Source of the DNA: Lentisphaerae bacterium GWF2_50_93
Lineage (GTDB): Bacteria > Verrucomicrobiota > Lentisphaeria > Victivallales > GWF2-50-93
DNA length: 64,000 nt
NCBI GenBank assembly: GCA_001804815.1
Contig: MHBI01000053.1
Location: 1 to 64,000, forward strand
Direction of reading: 5' to 3'
Shown in pieces: positions 26,526 through 38,525 of the stretch. The first letter of the stretch is position 1. Each line of letters opens with the position of its first letter. A model generated the notes under the pieces. That model was given only the letters and a program-made list of their open reading frames with translations. It was not told where the DNA came from and did no database searches. The position numbers and the translations under genes were made by a program.

Positions 26526-28652
26526 TCATTCCGTCAATATCGCAATCCTGGATTTGCCTGCTGAAAGTTTAAGCTTCCTTGAGCTTCCAGATTTCTCCAG
26601 TTTAAGTTCATTCCCGGAGAAGATATCCTTCACTTTGCCTCTCGAGAAGATATCGCCAGAGAAACTCAATGTCGCCGAATTGCAGTCTGACGGGAAAAAC
26701 ACGAACACAACGTCCTTGCCGTTGCTTCTGCCATACCTCGTATAGACATATGAATGGAAATCATTTTTATTCTTGGCGGAGATCTTTATCTCGCCTGTCC
26801 CTGCTCCAGCCTCTTCGATGAACTTCAAAATAAGATTTTCAAAGTCTGGATTACAGTCCTTGTCGTATTCATCACCGAGATATGTACCACACATGATCAG
26901 CTTGCCCTTGCCGACCTTAACCTGAGACAAGATTGCTCCGTCCTCATCTGCGAACTTCGCAAGAATCCCGCCCTTTGACGCCTTCCAAGGTGAAAGCATG
27001 TGGGATGCCTTGAGCTTGTACGTCTTTCCTGCGAACTTCGCAGTGAACACCGGATTTTTCGGAACCTCCCTGCGTCCTATCTCCGGAACACCGGAAATGG
27101 TTCCAGGGAACCTATCTTCCGGATACCTGTAGATCCCAACCGAGTCCCAGGCACCATTCTCAGCTTCACAGTACAATGTTCCACCGGCCTCGACGAATTT
27201 CCTGAGCTTTTCGGCAGTTGCATCGTCAAGCGCGATCATCCTCGGCATGAAAAGAATCTTCACGCCTTCAAGCTCTTCCAGATGCTCCTCCTCGACTATT
27301 TTGAACGGGATGGAATTGCGGATCATGGCCTTGCAGAATCCCCTGATGGAGACCAGTACCTTCTGTGCGGAGCCGTCCTGCGCCCAATACAGGTAATAGG
27401 TCTGTGGACTGAACATGATTGCGACTTCAGCACCTGCAGGCTTGTAGCCGTCAAGCAGGCCGGAATATTTCTCAAGAATACTTCCTGTATGCTGCATCGC
27501 CGCAATACGTTCGTCAGCAAAACCATCGTTTCCGATGATTCCGAATCCATTCGACTCCTGACCGAAAACCTCGTCCCGCCAGCACCAGAAGAGAACTGTG
27601 TCCGCGCCGCAGGCAATGCTGTTCCAGACCCATCTCTGCTGGTCAACAGCCCTAACTGGATTATGGACATTGAAACCGATGCTGGATCTTCCACCTTGAA
27701 GTTCGCTGACCCAGAATTTCTTTCCCCTGGCAGCTGAATGGATCATCTCCATGCTCATGGTGTAATCCGTGTTCAGCATGCTCCACCATGATGGGAAATT
27801 TGAACATCCTATGCCGTCGAGTTTGTCCGCTATCCCCCAGTCGTTCCCTCGGTTCAATGCCTGCTCGCTGCTTCCTTCCCAGCCAACCTGCATCAGGCAT
27901 GGGCTCGGACCGTGCGCCGTCACAACCTTGTCCGGATGGACCGCCTTGATGATCTTGTATCTGTCCTCAGCATGCTTATTGGATCGGCATGTCAGGAAAT
28001 GCGCAAACGACATACTGGACGTATAGGGTCTGGAAGTTGTTTTGCCAGGCATCACATCCTCCCAGGAATCATAGCGCCTGATCCAATCCTTGTTGAGTCC
28101 CTCAAGGCTTCCAAATTTCTCCTCGAGCCATTCCCGGTATTTCTTCACAGTGTGCTTGCAGTAGCAGACTGGACCATCGGCCTGGACATTCCAGCGCAGC
28201 TCGTTCCAGGAATCCCATCCGGCTATGTTCTTCCTGCTCTTGTAATGGACTGCTGTCTCATGGATGAAACCCGACATCCGCTTCCAAACTTCCGGATGAT
28301 CGAAGCATCCGCCGGGCGTGAGCCCATGATGGCATTCGTTTCTATTTTCGGAAACAACCTTATGCCCGCGGTTTGTCACAAGCTCACAGTCCGGAACAAC
28401 TCTGTGTATCCAGTACGGATGGATTTCGGCAATCGTGCTCAGGACAACGTTGAGACCGTTGTCCTCGGCAAAATCAATGATCTTGTCATAATCCTCGAAA
28501 TTGAATTTTCCTGGCTTCGCCTCCACCCACGACCACATCACCCAGAGCTGGAGGCAGTTGAATCCTGAATCCTTCATCTTCCTGACATCTTCCTTCCAGT
28601 ATTTAGATACCGGAAACGGCGGACGGTAATATTGCGGACCAAGATTAATCAT
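26526..28652 (-). CDS. GH42-type beta-galactosidase
   Basis: This 708-aa enzyme has a TIM barrel opening (NLGPQYYRPPFPVSKYWKED, LQLWVMWSWVEAKPGKF) and acid/base Glu151 in AGWDSWNELRWN, a GH42 hallmark. A Cys cluster (ECHHG, GGCFDHP, VCYCKH) fits the zinc site of some GH42 enzymes. The nucleophile is likely the Glu in FWVSELQGG. A trimerisation-like middle domain and a small beta domain follow (from about 390). No signal peptide is present. Its start overlaps the end of the upstream gene, and its stop overlaps the start of the GH35 gene. The natural substrate, a galactoside or arabinoside, is not shown. Confidence 0.85.
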   Translation of the reverse strand: MINLGPQYYRPPFPVSKYWKEDVRKMKDSGFNCLQLWVMWSWVEAKPGKFNFEDYDKIIDFAEDNGLNVVLSTIAEIHPYWIHRVVPDCELVTNRGHKVVSENRNECHHGLTPGGCFDHPEVWKRMSGFIHETAVHYKSRKNIAGWDSWNELRWNVQADGPVCYCKHTVKKYREWLEEKFGSLEGLNKDWIRRYDSWEDVMPGKTTSRPYTSSMSFAHFLTCRSNKHAEDRYKIIKAVHPDKVVTAHGPSPCLMQVGWEGSSEQALNRGNDWGIADKLDGIGCSNFPSWWSMLNTDYTMSMEMIHSAARGKKFWVSELQGGRSSIGFNVHNPVRAVDQQRWVWNSIACGADTVLFWCWRDEVFGQESNGFGIIGNDGFADERIAAMQHTGSILEKYSGLLDGYKPAGAEVAIMFSPQTYYLYWAQDGSAQKVLVSIRGFCKAMIRNSIPFKIVEEEHLEELEGVKILFMPRMIALDDATAEKLRKFVEAGGTLYCEAENGAWDSVGIYRYPEDRFPGTISGVPEIGRREVPKNPVFTAKFAGKTYKLKASHMLSPWKASKGGILAKFADEDGAILSQVKVGKGKLIMCGTYLGDEYDKDCNPDFENLILKFIEEAGAGTGEIKISAKNKNDFHSYVYTRYGRSNGKDVVFVFFPSDCNSATLSFSGDIFSRGKVKDIFSGNELKLEKSGSSRKLKLSAGKSRIAILTE

Positions 28653-29937
28653 TTAAAACTCCTTGTATTTCAGATCTGTATTTTTGTTTTCCTAAAGAGT
28701 CAACATCCTCCACCAGCAGAAACATCCCCCCGCAGCGCCAGCGTCTGCCCTTCTGTAGATAGCCGATTATAGACCTCTGCAGGCTGGTATCCCTGGGCGC
28801 CGTTTCAATATTGAATTTGTCCTGCAGGAATATGAACCACAGGCCATCCTCGTTACCGCTCATTATTGGATAAAGATAAAGATCCTTTTGGATTTCCGGC
28901 AGATGCGCACCGGCAGGAAGAGCCTCTCCTATGTCAGGATTAAAAAGCCATGAATGACAGACCACCGCCATCGGTTCGCTTTGCGGGAAATATTTCCTGA
29001 AGAATGAGACTCCATCCTTTACTGATTGCGTAAAAATCTCCGGTGTCAGCCCTCCACCCGGCGGAATATGCATGTCCATCACACACGCATCCTTTTCCAG
29101 GACGCACTTCCATTCCTTCTTGTCGAGTCTTGTTTTCCTGTTCAATGCCCTTCCCTCAGGAATCACAGGATTCCCGGAAACATAATTTTCATCTTCGGAA
29201 AATGTCGAAATCCAGCCAGGGACATTGTCCATCGGCACATTCTTGTTCTTTACATGTCCTTCATCGGTGAATTCAACATTCGGCTCCGACAGAGCAATAA
29301 CTTTCCCAGTATCCACATTCCTGTATGCCCTGACACCTCCATAATAAGTCCTGAGCCAGAATTCAAGCCGTCCAATCCTCACAAATATGCTTCCGTTCAA
29401 ATATGTCCGGAGCCAGGTGAACTGCGAGGCATACATTCCAGGAATATTCTTGAAGCCCCTTTTGTAGTTGTCGTTATAGCCTCTGATTTCCTTGAGGGTG
29501 TCCCGCGTTGTCTGCTCAGGAATCCCCAGTTTCCTGTGCGATTCCAGAAGTAAAGGAGTCATCGAGAAAGAAACCAGCAGATAGAAGGCACCGCTGCGTT
29601 CGCCAAGTGCATTTTTCAGCTGCGGACACGGATGTGTGACGGCTTCACCCTTTTGGAAAAGACGCCAGTAAAAGTACCAGGCAAGCAATTTGAAGTTTTC
29701 ATTTTCACGGATGATCTTCCCAGCTTCCAAAAGGAATGCCTCATCTACGGGATCAATGCTGCAATACTCGCGATAAGATCTGATTTTATCTTCCGTCAGG
29801 AAATCCGGTCCGGCCGGAGGATAATCCTTGATCGCATCGCTCCAGAACTTCTCGTCGGTAGATTCAATCTTGAGATCCTTCTCGCAAATGTCAGTCAGCA
29901 CGGTGGAAAGAGATTTTAAAAAGTTTTGCATTTTCAT
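28645..29937 (-). CDS. Acyltransferase-like protein (NAT_N plus GNAT_C type)
   Basis: This 430-aa soluble protein looks like the GNAT-like proteins often found beside glycosidases in Lentisphaerae and Firmicutes. The N-terminal half is helical. The C-terminal half holds the GNAT_C hallmarks: MDMHIPPGGGLTPEIFTQSV, a FFRKYFP segment, VVCHSWLFNPDIGEALP, and DTSLQRSIIGYLQKGRRWRCG near the end. The activity of this family is unproven; acyl transfer is inferred from the fold. It is the first gene of the operon and overlaps the GH42 gene by eight bases, so it probably acts with the two galactosidases. The start lacks a strong ribosome site. Confidence 0.75.
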   Translation of the reverse strand: MKMQNFLKSLSTVLTDICEKDLKIESTDEKFWSDAIKDYPPAGPDFLTEDKIRSYREYCSIDPVDEAFLLEAGKIIRENENFKLLAWYFYWRLFQKGEAVTHPCPQLKNALGERSGAFYLLVSFSMTPLLLESHRKLGIPEQTTRDTLKEIRGYNDNYKRGFKNIPGMYASQFTWLRTYLNGSIFVRIGRLEFWLRTYYGGVRAYRNVDTGKVIALSEPNVEFTDEGHVKNKNVPMDNVPGWISTFSEDENYVSGNPVIPEGRALNRKTRLDKKEWKCVLEKDACVMDMHIPPGGGLTPEIFTQSVKDGVSFFRKYFPQSEPMAVVCHSWLFNPDIGEALPAGAHLPEIQKDLYLYPIMSGNEDGLWFIFLQDKFNIETAPRDTSLQRSIIGYLQKGRRWRCGGMFLLVEDVDSLGKQKYRSEIQGVLND

Positions 29938-30299
29938 TAATCCAAATATTTTAATTTTAAAAATCCAGACTTTCCATAGAAGATATAGTCACAATCATCC
30001 TCGGAAATCTGCCGGACCTAGAAATGAACTCAGTTTTAGTGTAACTCGCTTGTAGTAGCGCATGTTTGCGCGTTCTTCATTTTCCAAAAGGAACGCCGGT
30101 CTCCAGACCGGCTTTTGCCGACCTGGAGGGTTACCCGCCTTCGGCGCGCCATAGGCGACCAAAGTCGGCGTTCCTTTAAGAACGCTCGAACACGAGCTAC
30201 TACGAACATGAATCAGAAGTTCTTAATTCCGCAATTTTCATAAAACCATCTATCTACTTAAAATCCAGAATTGTCGGGCTAAAGCCCAACATACTTTTT
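29938..30299. other. Gene-free 0.36 kb gap filled by a composite repeat
   Basis: There is no gene. Most of the gap is the composite palindrome at 30049-30208. The rest is the upstream region of the acyltransferase-like gene. Confidence 0.5.
30049..30208. repeat. Composite palindrome: family B arms around an AGGAACGCCG unit
   Basis: The outer arms are TTGTAGTAGCGCATGTTTGC on the left and AAGAACGCTCGAACACGAGC followed by TACTACGA on the right. Between them lies an inner palindrome starting AAAAGGAACGCCGGTCTCCA and ending GTCGGCGTTCCTTT, with its own small hairpins. The same nesting is seen at 38381-38505. Confidence 0.75.
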
Positions 30300-31046
30300 T
30301 CAAATCGAGCTCCTTATCTCGGCGTACGCCTTTGACAGCATATTTTCAAACTTCTTCTCGAAATATCCGGCAAGCTGGGTGCTGGCGATATTCACGACCG
30401 ACTCGATCAGGAAATCAAGCTTGCTGTCCTCTCCGCTCTTCAACTCGTCCCAGATGTCCTTTTCGCCTGTGAGAATCACATAGTAGTTGATGAATTTGTC
30501 ATATTTCTGCCCTAGGAATGCCAATCTAAGGAAGAAAGTCCTGAACGTGTTGATCTTCGCCCTGGAGAGCCAGTCCTCGTTGGATGCTGTGATGCCAAGT
30601 GCGATTGCGCGCAGGAGATACAGTCTGGGAAAACAGTATTCGGCGACACCCTGCACCGCACGGTAGAGTTTGTCGTCCTTCTTCACCTTTTCGATGAGTG
30701 GACGGTATTGAGAAACATCCTGCTTGCTGGAAGGCACGGCAAACTTCTCCCATTCGCGTCTGTTTATCTCCTTCCAGACCGCAGCAAAAACGTCCGTATC
30801 CTTTGAAAGCTCAATGAACTCCTTCCTGAGATCGGCGCTATCTACCTGTTTCAGGAAAAATTCCTTCACGAACTTCTCCTTCGGCAGGATTCCGCATTTC
30901 GATGCGACTTCCACGATCACATCCCCCATAGTCTCGAGCATCGAAGTGACTCCGCCTATGGCCTTCTCGATATTGAGTCCCCCAAGCTTCTCCGCCATCA
31001 GCTTGTTCGCCGTATCGCTCTTGAAAAAATCAGCGTATCCCTCCAT
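30300..31046 (-). CDS. Hypothetical protein, 248 aa
   Basis: I do not recognise this soluble, helix-rich protein. It opens with EGYADFFKSDTANKLMAEKL, has no signal peptide, and contains a mildly hydrophobic centre (YCFPRLYLLRAIALGITASN). The ATG at 31046 is preceded by TTGGAGGATCGC, a strong site, while the upstream TTG at 31058 overlaps that site. It stands between a repeat-filled gap and the WG-repeat gene, both on the same strand. The context suggests no role. Confidence 0.6.
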   Translation of the reverse strand: MEGYADFFKSDTANKLMAEKLGGLNIEKAIGGVTSMLETMGDVIVEVASKCGILPKEKFVKEFFLKQVDSADLRKEFIELSKDTDVFAAVWKEINRREWEKFAVPSSKQDVSQYRPLIEKVKKDDKLYRAVQGVAEYCFPRLYLLRAIALGITASNEDWLSRAKINTFRTFFLRLAFLGQKYDKFINYYVILTGEKDIWDELKSGEDSKLDFLIESVVNIASTQLAGYFEKKFENMLSKAYAEIRSSI

Positions 31047-31190
31047 GCGATCCTCCAAGGATGATTATTGCTTGTAATCTGATAAGATATTCTGCGAATT
31101 TCGCAAAAGCAATTGAAGGGGGGCAAGATGATGATTAACGGCTCAAGGTGAGATCCTGACATAAAGGATTAAACTATTTGAAAAGATATA

Positions 31191-32369
31191 TCATTTCTTT
31201 TCATCCTTCTGGTCCATCCAAAGCGAAACCACGGCATATCCCTCTGAAAAATCATAAGTCGATTTATACCTGGGGCTGATTACTGTCTCCCCTTTTTTGT
31301 TGATGAATCCCCAATTTTTCCCAATTTTAACACGAGCCTTCCCTTCCTTAAAATCTCCTGGATTCTCAAGAAAGTCGTATGTTTCAAAGATATAGTCTAT
31401 AATCAATTTCCCTGTTTCATCAATGTATCCCCATTTACCATTCGGCTCCAATCTTACACTTGCCAAGCCTTCTGAAAAATGTCCAGCATCAGCATATTTT
31501 GCTTCTATTACAATTTCCCCTTGTTTGTCAATAAAGCCAAGCTTTTTATTGATTTTAACTCGAGCCAATCCAGAAACAAACAGGCCTGCTTCTTCGAAAA
31601 TGGGTTTTATGACCGCCTTCCCCGTCTTATCAAAATAACCCCATCCTTTAAAAGGTATTGAAAAATCACATAAACCTTCATGAAAATCCCCTGCTCCTCC
31701 TGCTAAATCAAAATTTGGGGTAATAATCCATTTACCCGTCTTGTCAATAAATCCAAACTTATCCCCATCATTCGCCACGGCCAAGCCTTCTGAAAAATTG
31801 CCGGCAGCATAAGTAAAGGTCGGCTTGATTATTATTTCCCCTGACTTGTCAATATATCCCCATGCATTATTGATTTTTACCTGCGCCATCCCTTCATGAA
31901 ATTCCCCTGCATTGTCAAATTGGGGTTCGATTACGATTTTCCCTGACTTGTCAATATATCCCCATTTGCCATTTAGCTTTACTTTTGCATATCCTTCAGA
32001 AAAATTACGGATCTGGTCAAATTCCGGCTTGATGACAACTGCGCCTGTCTTATCGATAAATCCCCATTTATCTTCTTTTGAACAGAAACCAAGTAATCCT
32101 TCTTTAAAGCGCCAATCCAGTTCCTTTGCAAAATCATCTGGCAGTATTTGTTCACCTTTAATGTTGATAAATGTGTACTTTCGATTTTCCTTCTTCGCTT
32201 TCCTCAAAAAATCGATAAAATTCCCCTTCTCCATTGCAATACTTTTTTTAGCCTTGTCAATTTTAGCCTGGGAAATAGATTCGTCGGGCAGGATGACAAA
32301 GCGAAGGAGAATAAGAAAAAGTATGAGAACAATTATAGCAGGAAGTCCAATGCTGAAAGCTTTCTTCAT
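31191..32369 (-). CDS. WG-repeat protein with N-terminal membrane anchor
   Basis: This 392-aa protein has an N-terminal signal or anchor helix (GLPAIIVLILFLILLRFVIL), a ~60-residue Lys-rich linker, and about eight to nine WG repeats. Typical units read KWGYIDKSGKIVI and GEFHEGMAQVKIN. WG repeats form beta-propeller-like surfaces, usually extracytoplasmic, with binding roles that are poorly known. Codon use is more AT-rich than in the neighbouring metabolic genes, which fits transfer or relaxed selection. The next genes upstream are a VapBC-like pair on the same strand. Confidence 0.88.
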   Translation of the reverse strand: MKKAFSIGLPAIIVLILFLILLRFVILPDESISQAKIDKAKKSIAMEKGNFIDFLRKAKKENRKYTFINIKGEQILPDDFAKELDWRFKEGLLGFCSKEDKWGFIDKTGAVVIKPEFDQIRNFSEGYAKVKLNGKWGYIDKSGKIVIEPQFDNAGEFHEGMAQVKINNAWGYIDKSGEIIIKPTFTYAAGNFSEGLAVANDGDKFGFIDKTGKWIITPNFDLAGGAGDFHEGLCDFSIPFKGWGYFDKTGKAVIKPIFEEAGLFVSGLARVKINKKLGFIDKQGEIVIEAKYADAGHFSEGLASVRLEPNGKWGYIDETGKLIIDYIFETYDFLENPGDFKEGKARVKIGKNWGFINKKGETVISPRYKSTYDFSEGYAVVSLWMDQKDEKK

Positions 32370-32446
32370 TTATGGCTACCCATAACCCCCGACTTGAAGC
32401 TTCAAGATCATTTACATGTTTAGGCCGCTATTCTGAATAGTCTTAG

Positions 32447-32851
32447 CTATTTCAGGATTTTAATGTCAATACTGGAATGCTTGATAAGTCTTTTAAAGTT
32501 CTCGTCGAAAGTATATATGGTTTTTGCGTATTTATCGGCAAATTTCAGATGAATCAAATCATTTATGTTCTTATTCATATCGAGTTTTTGCCCGAGAAGA
32601 AAAGATGAATAAACCAGCTCGGCATCAATACCATATGAAACACATTTTCTGAAAAGATCAACTGATTTCCGAATGTACTGAACTTCTATCCCAAGTTTCG
32701 TCATAACATAAATATACTCAGAAAGAACCAAAGGGGAAATCAATAAATTTCCTCCTATGTTCTCGGCAATAAGATTTTCAGATGCTTTCTGTTTCTCGAT
32801 ATCCTGGTTGACTGTCGCATATACAAGTATGTTTGTATCAAGGAATATCAT
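32447..32851 (-). CDS. PIN-domain toxin, VapC-like
   Basis: This 134-aa protein is a PIN-domain RNase. It starts MIFLDTNILVYA with Asp5, has the mid Glu in LSEYIYV, an acidic NDLIHL position and a late TFDENF. These are the four acidic positions that hold Mg2+ in VapC toxins. Its start overlaps the end of the small upstream gene by 14 bases, the usual arrangement for antitoxin followed by toxin. The target, probably tRNA or rRNA in this family, is unknown. Confidence 0.88.
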   Translation of the reverse strand: MIFLDTNILVYATVNQDIEKQKASENLIAENIGGNLLISPLVLSEYIYVMTKLGIEVQYIRKSVDLFRKCVSYGIDAELVYSSFLLGQKLDMNKNINDLIHLKFADKYAKTIYTFDENFKRLIKHSSIDIKILK

Positions 32852-33080
32852 CGTTTACTCCGTCAGCCAGATTGACAATATCAACATCTGTCCTTACATT
32901 GGGCTTAGCTCTTTTCCTCGCCTTGATCAGCCTGCTGAATTCACCTTCAATCGAAGTACCACTTACAGCTTTCTTCTCAACGATTGGAAAAGCTATAAGC
33001 TCAATTTTATGGTTTATGAATTCATATGGAATGTCCACCTTAATGCTGGACTCCCTTGGTATAAATATCTGCCTTAACAT
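32838..33080 (-). CDS. Antitoxin partner of the PIN toxin
   Basis: This 80-aa protein precedes and overlaps the PIN toxin gene. The N-terminal part (MLRQIFIPRESSIKVDIPYE) has the strand pattern of a short DNA-binding or dimerisation domain. The rest is basic and then acidic, typical of a toxin-wrapping tail. I chose the ATG at 33080 because GGAGG is six bases upstream; the ATG at 33092 lies ahead of that site. I recognise it by position, size and charge, not by a clear family motif. Confidence 0.65.
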   Translation of the reverse strand: MLRQIFIPRESSIKVDIPYEFINHKIELIAFPIVEKKAVSGTSIEGEFSRLIKARKRAKPNVRTDVDIVNLADGVNDDIP

Positions 33081-33229
33081 GCTATCCTCCATTGCTTTTG
33101 GTGAAAATTACATTCACAATCATATGTTTTCAAGAACCCATGTGAACATTGGCCCTCATATCCCCTTGCTTGCCGGAACTTCCCATATATATTAAGCGCC
33201 ATTTATTTTCCGCAAATGCAGAAAATTAA

Positions 33230-36391
<3,162 letters not shown>

Positions 36392-36398
36392 GGATTCT

Positions 36399-36545
36399 GC
36401 TTGTAGTAGGCGAATTTATACGCCTTCAAGTAGGTACGTGCTTCAGCATGTACCATCTTTAAAGTTAAGAATGGCAAAAATGGTACAGGCTGAAGCCCGT
36501 ACCTACTTTTAAGAACGCGCAATAAATTGCGCTACGAACAAGAAC
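36399..36545. repeat. Nested repeats: family B arms around a full family A palindrome
   Basis: TTGTAGTAGGCGAATTTATA at 36400 and its distant partner AAGAACGCGCAATAAATTGC at about 36511 flank the full family A palindrome at 36428-36510. Family A here is AAGTAGGTACGTGCTTCAGC ... GCCCGTACCTACTT. It fills most of the gap between lacZ and birA; no gene is present. Confidence 0.75.
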
Positions 36546-36661
36546 AGCCCTTACGGGCTTGACTACGAACGAATTGATTATAATTGAATATGTTTGGTAG
36601 TTAATGCCGTAAGGCATGTTTCCATTTATGTATTTCAAATATGGAGAAGAACTAAATCATC

Positions 36662-37402
36662 ATGAGCAATAAATCACAAATAGTAATGCTTGAGAAGACC
36701 GATTCGACGAACCGGTACGCCCTTGCGAATTTCGCAAAGCTGACGGATTCAACCCTCGTCCTGGCAAAAGAACAGAGCGAGGGACGCGGAAGACGCGGAA
36801 GAGCGTGGCTTTCGCCGGTTGGAAACATCTATGCGAGTTTTGTCATAAAGAAATCTCTGCCTCCGGCTCAGCTCACTTATATCGGAGCCGTTTCAGCCCT
36901 TCAGACACTCAGGCAGTACGCCCCCGAAATCCCGTTCTGGATCAAATGGCCGAACGACCTCTTTACAAAATCCCTGAAGATTGCAGGAGTCCTCTCTGAA
37001 AGACATTGCCCCGAAAGCTTCAATAAAGCAGATGGCGCTGTCGTAGGCATTGGAGTGAACCTGAATGCCGGCAAGGATTATTTTGAAGCCAACAGGCTGA
37101 AGGCGACTTCAATTTCAGCTGAAACCGGAAAAGAGGCCGATATATTAAAGTTCGCAATATCCCTCCATTCAGCGCTGATCAGGAATTATGGCATTGCAGA
37201 AGAGACCCCGGATCTTCTTTTCAAGACATGGAAAAAGGAAAACATTCTCATCGGCAAAGAAGTCGACATAATTCCGGAATCCGGATTCCAGGTTAGCGGA
37301 GTATTCAAGGACATAGGGAAAGACGGCGCATTATTCCTGACACTTCCCGACGGACACACCCGCAAACTCTACAGCGGCGATATATCGGTGAAATTCAAGT
37401 AG
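36662..37402 (+). CDS. birA: Biotin--[acetyl-CoA-carboxylase] ligase
   Basis: This 246-aa enzyme attaches biotin to the carboxyl carrier protein. It shows the family pattern: TDSTNRYAL at the start, the biotinyl-AMP loop QSEGRGRRGRAWLSP, FWIKWPNDLF with KIAGVLSE, and VVGIGVNLN. The C-terminal SH3-like part ends the protein. There is no N-terminal helix-turn-helix, so it is a group I ligase without repressor function. The last codons AAG TAG belong to a family A repeat. Confidence 0.93.
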   Translation: MSNKSQIVMLEKTDSTNRYALANFAKLTDSTLVLAKEQSEGRGRRGRAWLSPVGNIYASFVIKKSLPPAQLTYIGAVSALQTLRQYAPEIPFWIKWPNDLFTKSLKIAGVLSERHCPESFNKADGAVVGIGVNLNAGKDYFEANRLKATSISAETGKEADILKFAISLHSALIRNYGIAEETPDLLFKTWKKENILIGKEVDIIPESGFQVSGVFKDIGKDGALFLTLPDGHTRKLYSGDISVKFK

Positions 37403-37478
37403 GTACGTGCTTCAGCATGTACCATCTTCAGCTTGAAGAATATTAAGAATGGTACAGGCTAAAGCCCGTACCTACTCC
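37396..37478. repeat. Family A palindrome at the end of birA
   Basis: AAGTAGGTACGTGCTTCAGC ... CATGTACCATCTT faces AAGAATGGTAC ... GCCCGTACCTACT. Its first six bases are the last lysine codon and stop codon of birA. A related inverted pair with a different core (GTAGCCGCGTCACTCTGTTG / CAACAGAGTGGCGTGGCTAC) follows at about 37510-37585. Confidence 0.8.
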
Positions 37479-37616
37479 AGTCAATATGCCAGCGCTCCCA
37501 TGTTTTCTGCTGTAGCCGCGTCACTCTGTTGACGCGCTCTTAAGAAACTCGCAAAGACACGCCAACAGAGTGGCGTGGCTACAGCATGAAATTCAATCAC
37601 CCATGGTTGTTCCACT

Positions 37617-38018
37617 TCATTGATCTTCACGTCTGATGCTTCTATCTCCAAAAGGGGTATGACTGCTAATAGACAAGGTAGTAATCTTTTCCGGTTCGGA
37701 TTCACTCCTATACCACACAGCGAGGTAGCAAGTTGCAAATCCACTGCATGAATTCCATGATTCCATTTTTTTTATATCATATCCCGGCACATTAGGTTCC
37801 CCTAAAATCTTATGTAATTCGCTCCTCTGCATTCCACAATGGATGTCTTTCCAGGCATCCGGGACATGGTACGGATAGTACTTAACGGTGATGAAAAACA
37901 GGAATCCTATTGCAAACAGGATAATTGCCAACCGTAATACATTCCTAGTAAATCTCCTGAAGGTCCTCTCTCCTGGAACCGAAACCCATATGAACTTGTT
38001 CAATTGAAATTCAGGCAT
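37617..38018 (-). CDS. Small membrane protein with SmpA/OmlA-like domain
   Basis: This 133-aa protein has one membrane helix (LRLAIILFAIGFLFFITVKY, about 29-48) and then a short domain with IHCGMQRSELHKILGEPN. That resembles the start of SmpA/OmlA (BamE-like) domains, G-M-x-x-x-E-v-x-x-x-L-G-x-P. BamE itself is a lipoprotein of outer membrane assembly; this protein has no lipobox, so only the fold is suggested. It sits in a repeat-rich gap, and some codons look atypical. I believe it is a real gene but am unsure of its role. Confidence 0.5.
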   Translation of the reverse strand: MPEFQLNKFIWVSVPGERTFRRFTRNVLRLAIILFAIGFLFFITVKYYPYHVPDAWKDIHCGMQRSELHKILGEPNVPGYDIKKMESWNSCSGFATCYLAVWYRSESEPEKITTLSISSHTPFGDRSIRREDQ

Positions 38019-38068
38019 AATCTTTTAATTCCCTCGATAAACATCAATTTAGCTGGACTGTCTTTACA

Positions 38069-38132
38069 GTAACTTGGCCATTCCTGGCCGAGAATCCCTA
38101 ATATCTCTCGGGCAAGAATGCCCGAGTTACTT
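38069..38132. repeat. Family C palindromes (GGGCAAGAATGCCCGAGTTA)
   Basis: AGTAACTTGGCCATTCCTGG at 38069 and CTCGGGCAAGAATGCCCGAG followed by TTACTT at 38107-38132 form facing hairpins. The outer ends read AGTAAC / GTTACT. Confidence 0.7.
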
Positions 38133-38151
38133 CAAGATGTCAGAGTTATCT

Positions 38152-38361
38152 TCATTTCTTTTCAACTGGCAGTATATAGACCGTTTTATCTTTAAGAGTG
38201 CAATAGGCTCCGGCATTCCAAAGTACATTAACAAACAAATTCCATGCTTCTTTTTTTAGTATTTTTTTATGTTCGAAATGAATTGCAACGGCTTTACTCT
38301 TTATTCTATCATCAACCACCATTTCTATTTTAAAACAGGGATCTAGTACGCTCACGAACAT
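38152..38361 (-). CDS. Small ORF, secretin-N/STN-like fragment (possible remnant)
   Basis: The 69-residue product contains VVDDRIKSKAVAIHFEHKKI then an AWNLFVNVLWNAGAYCTLKD-type helix and KTVYILP. This matches the order of the STN/secretin N-terminal domain found in TonB receptors and type II/III secretin proteins: strand, helix, then a strand ending in an I-x-I. The upstream in-frame extension to 38490 lies in a repeat, so the original 5' part may have been cut off by repeat insertion. It may be a pseudogene. Confidence 0.35.
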   Translation of the reverse strand: MFVSVLDPCFKIEMVVDDRIKSKAVAIHFEHKKILKKEAWNLFVNVLWNAGAYCTLKDKTVYILPVEKK

Positions 38362-38380
38362 GCATAATGGAGTTTTATCA

Positions 38381-38505
38381 TTGTAGTTAACGCATTTTTG
38401 CGTGTTCTTAAAGGAACGCCGATCTCTAGGTCGGCATGAAGCCGGTCTGGAGACCGGCGCTCCTTTTAAAAACCAAGAACGCGCAAACATGCGCTACTAC
38501 AAACG
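38381..38505. repeat. Composite palindrome like that at 30049
   Basis: Outer arms TTGTAGTTAACGCATTTTTG (left) and AAGAACGCGCAAACATGCGC then TACTACAAACG (right) enclose an inner palindrome, AAAGGAACGCCGATCTCTAG ... CCGGTCTGGAGACCGGCGCTCCTTTT. Confidence 0.75.
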
Positions 38506-38525
38506 AATTCATAAGAAGGAATGTG

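Noticed and set aside
27000..27737. 245-codon open frame on the plus strand
   Set aside because: It is antisense to the GH42 gene, whose catalytic motifs are intact.
32447..33092. Toxin-antitoxin pair as part of the main defence island
   Set aside because: It lies 15 kb away beside a WG-repeat gene and palindromic repeats, so it is treated as a separate small module.
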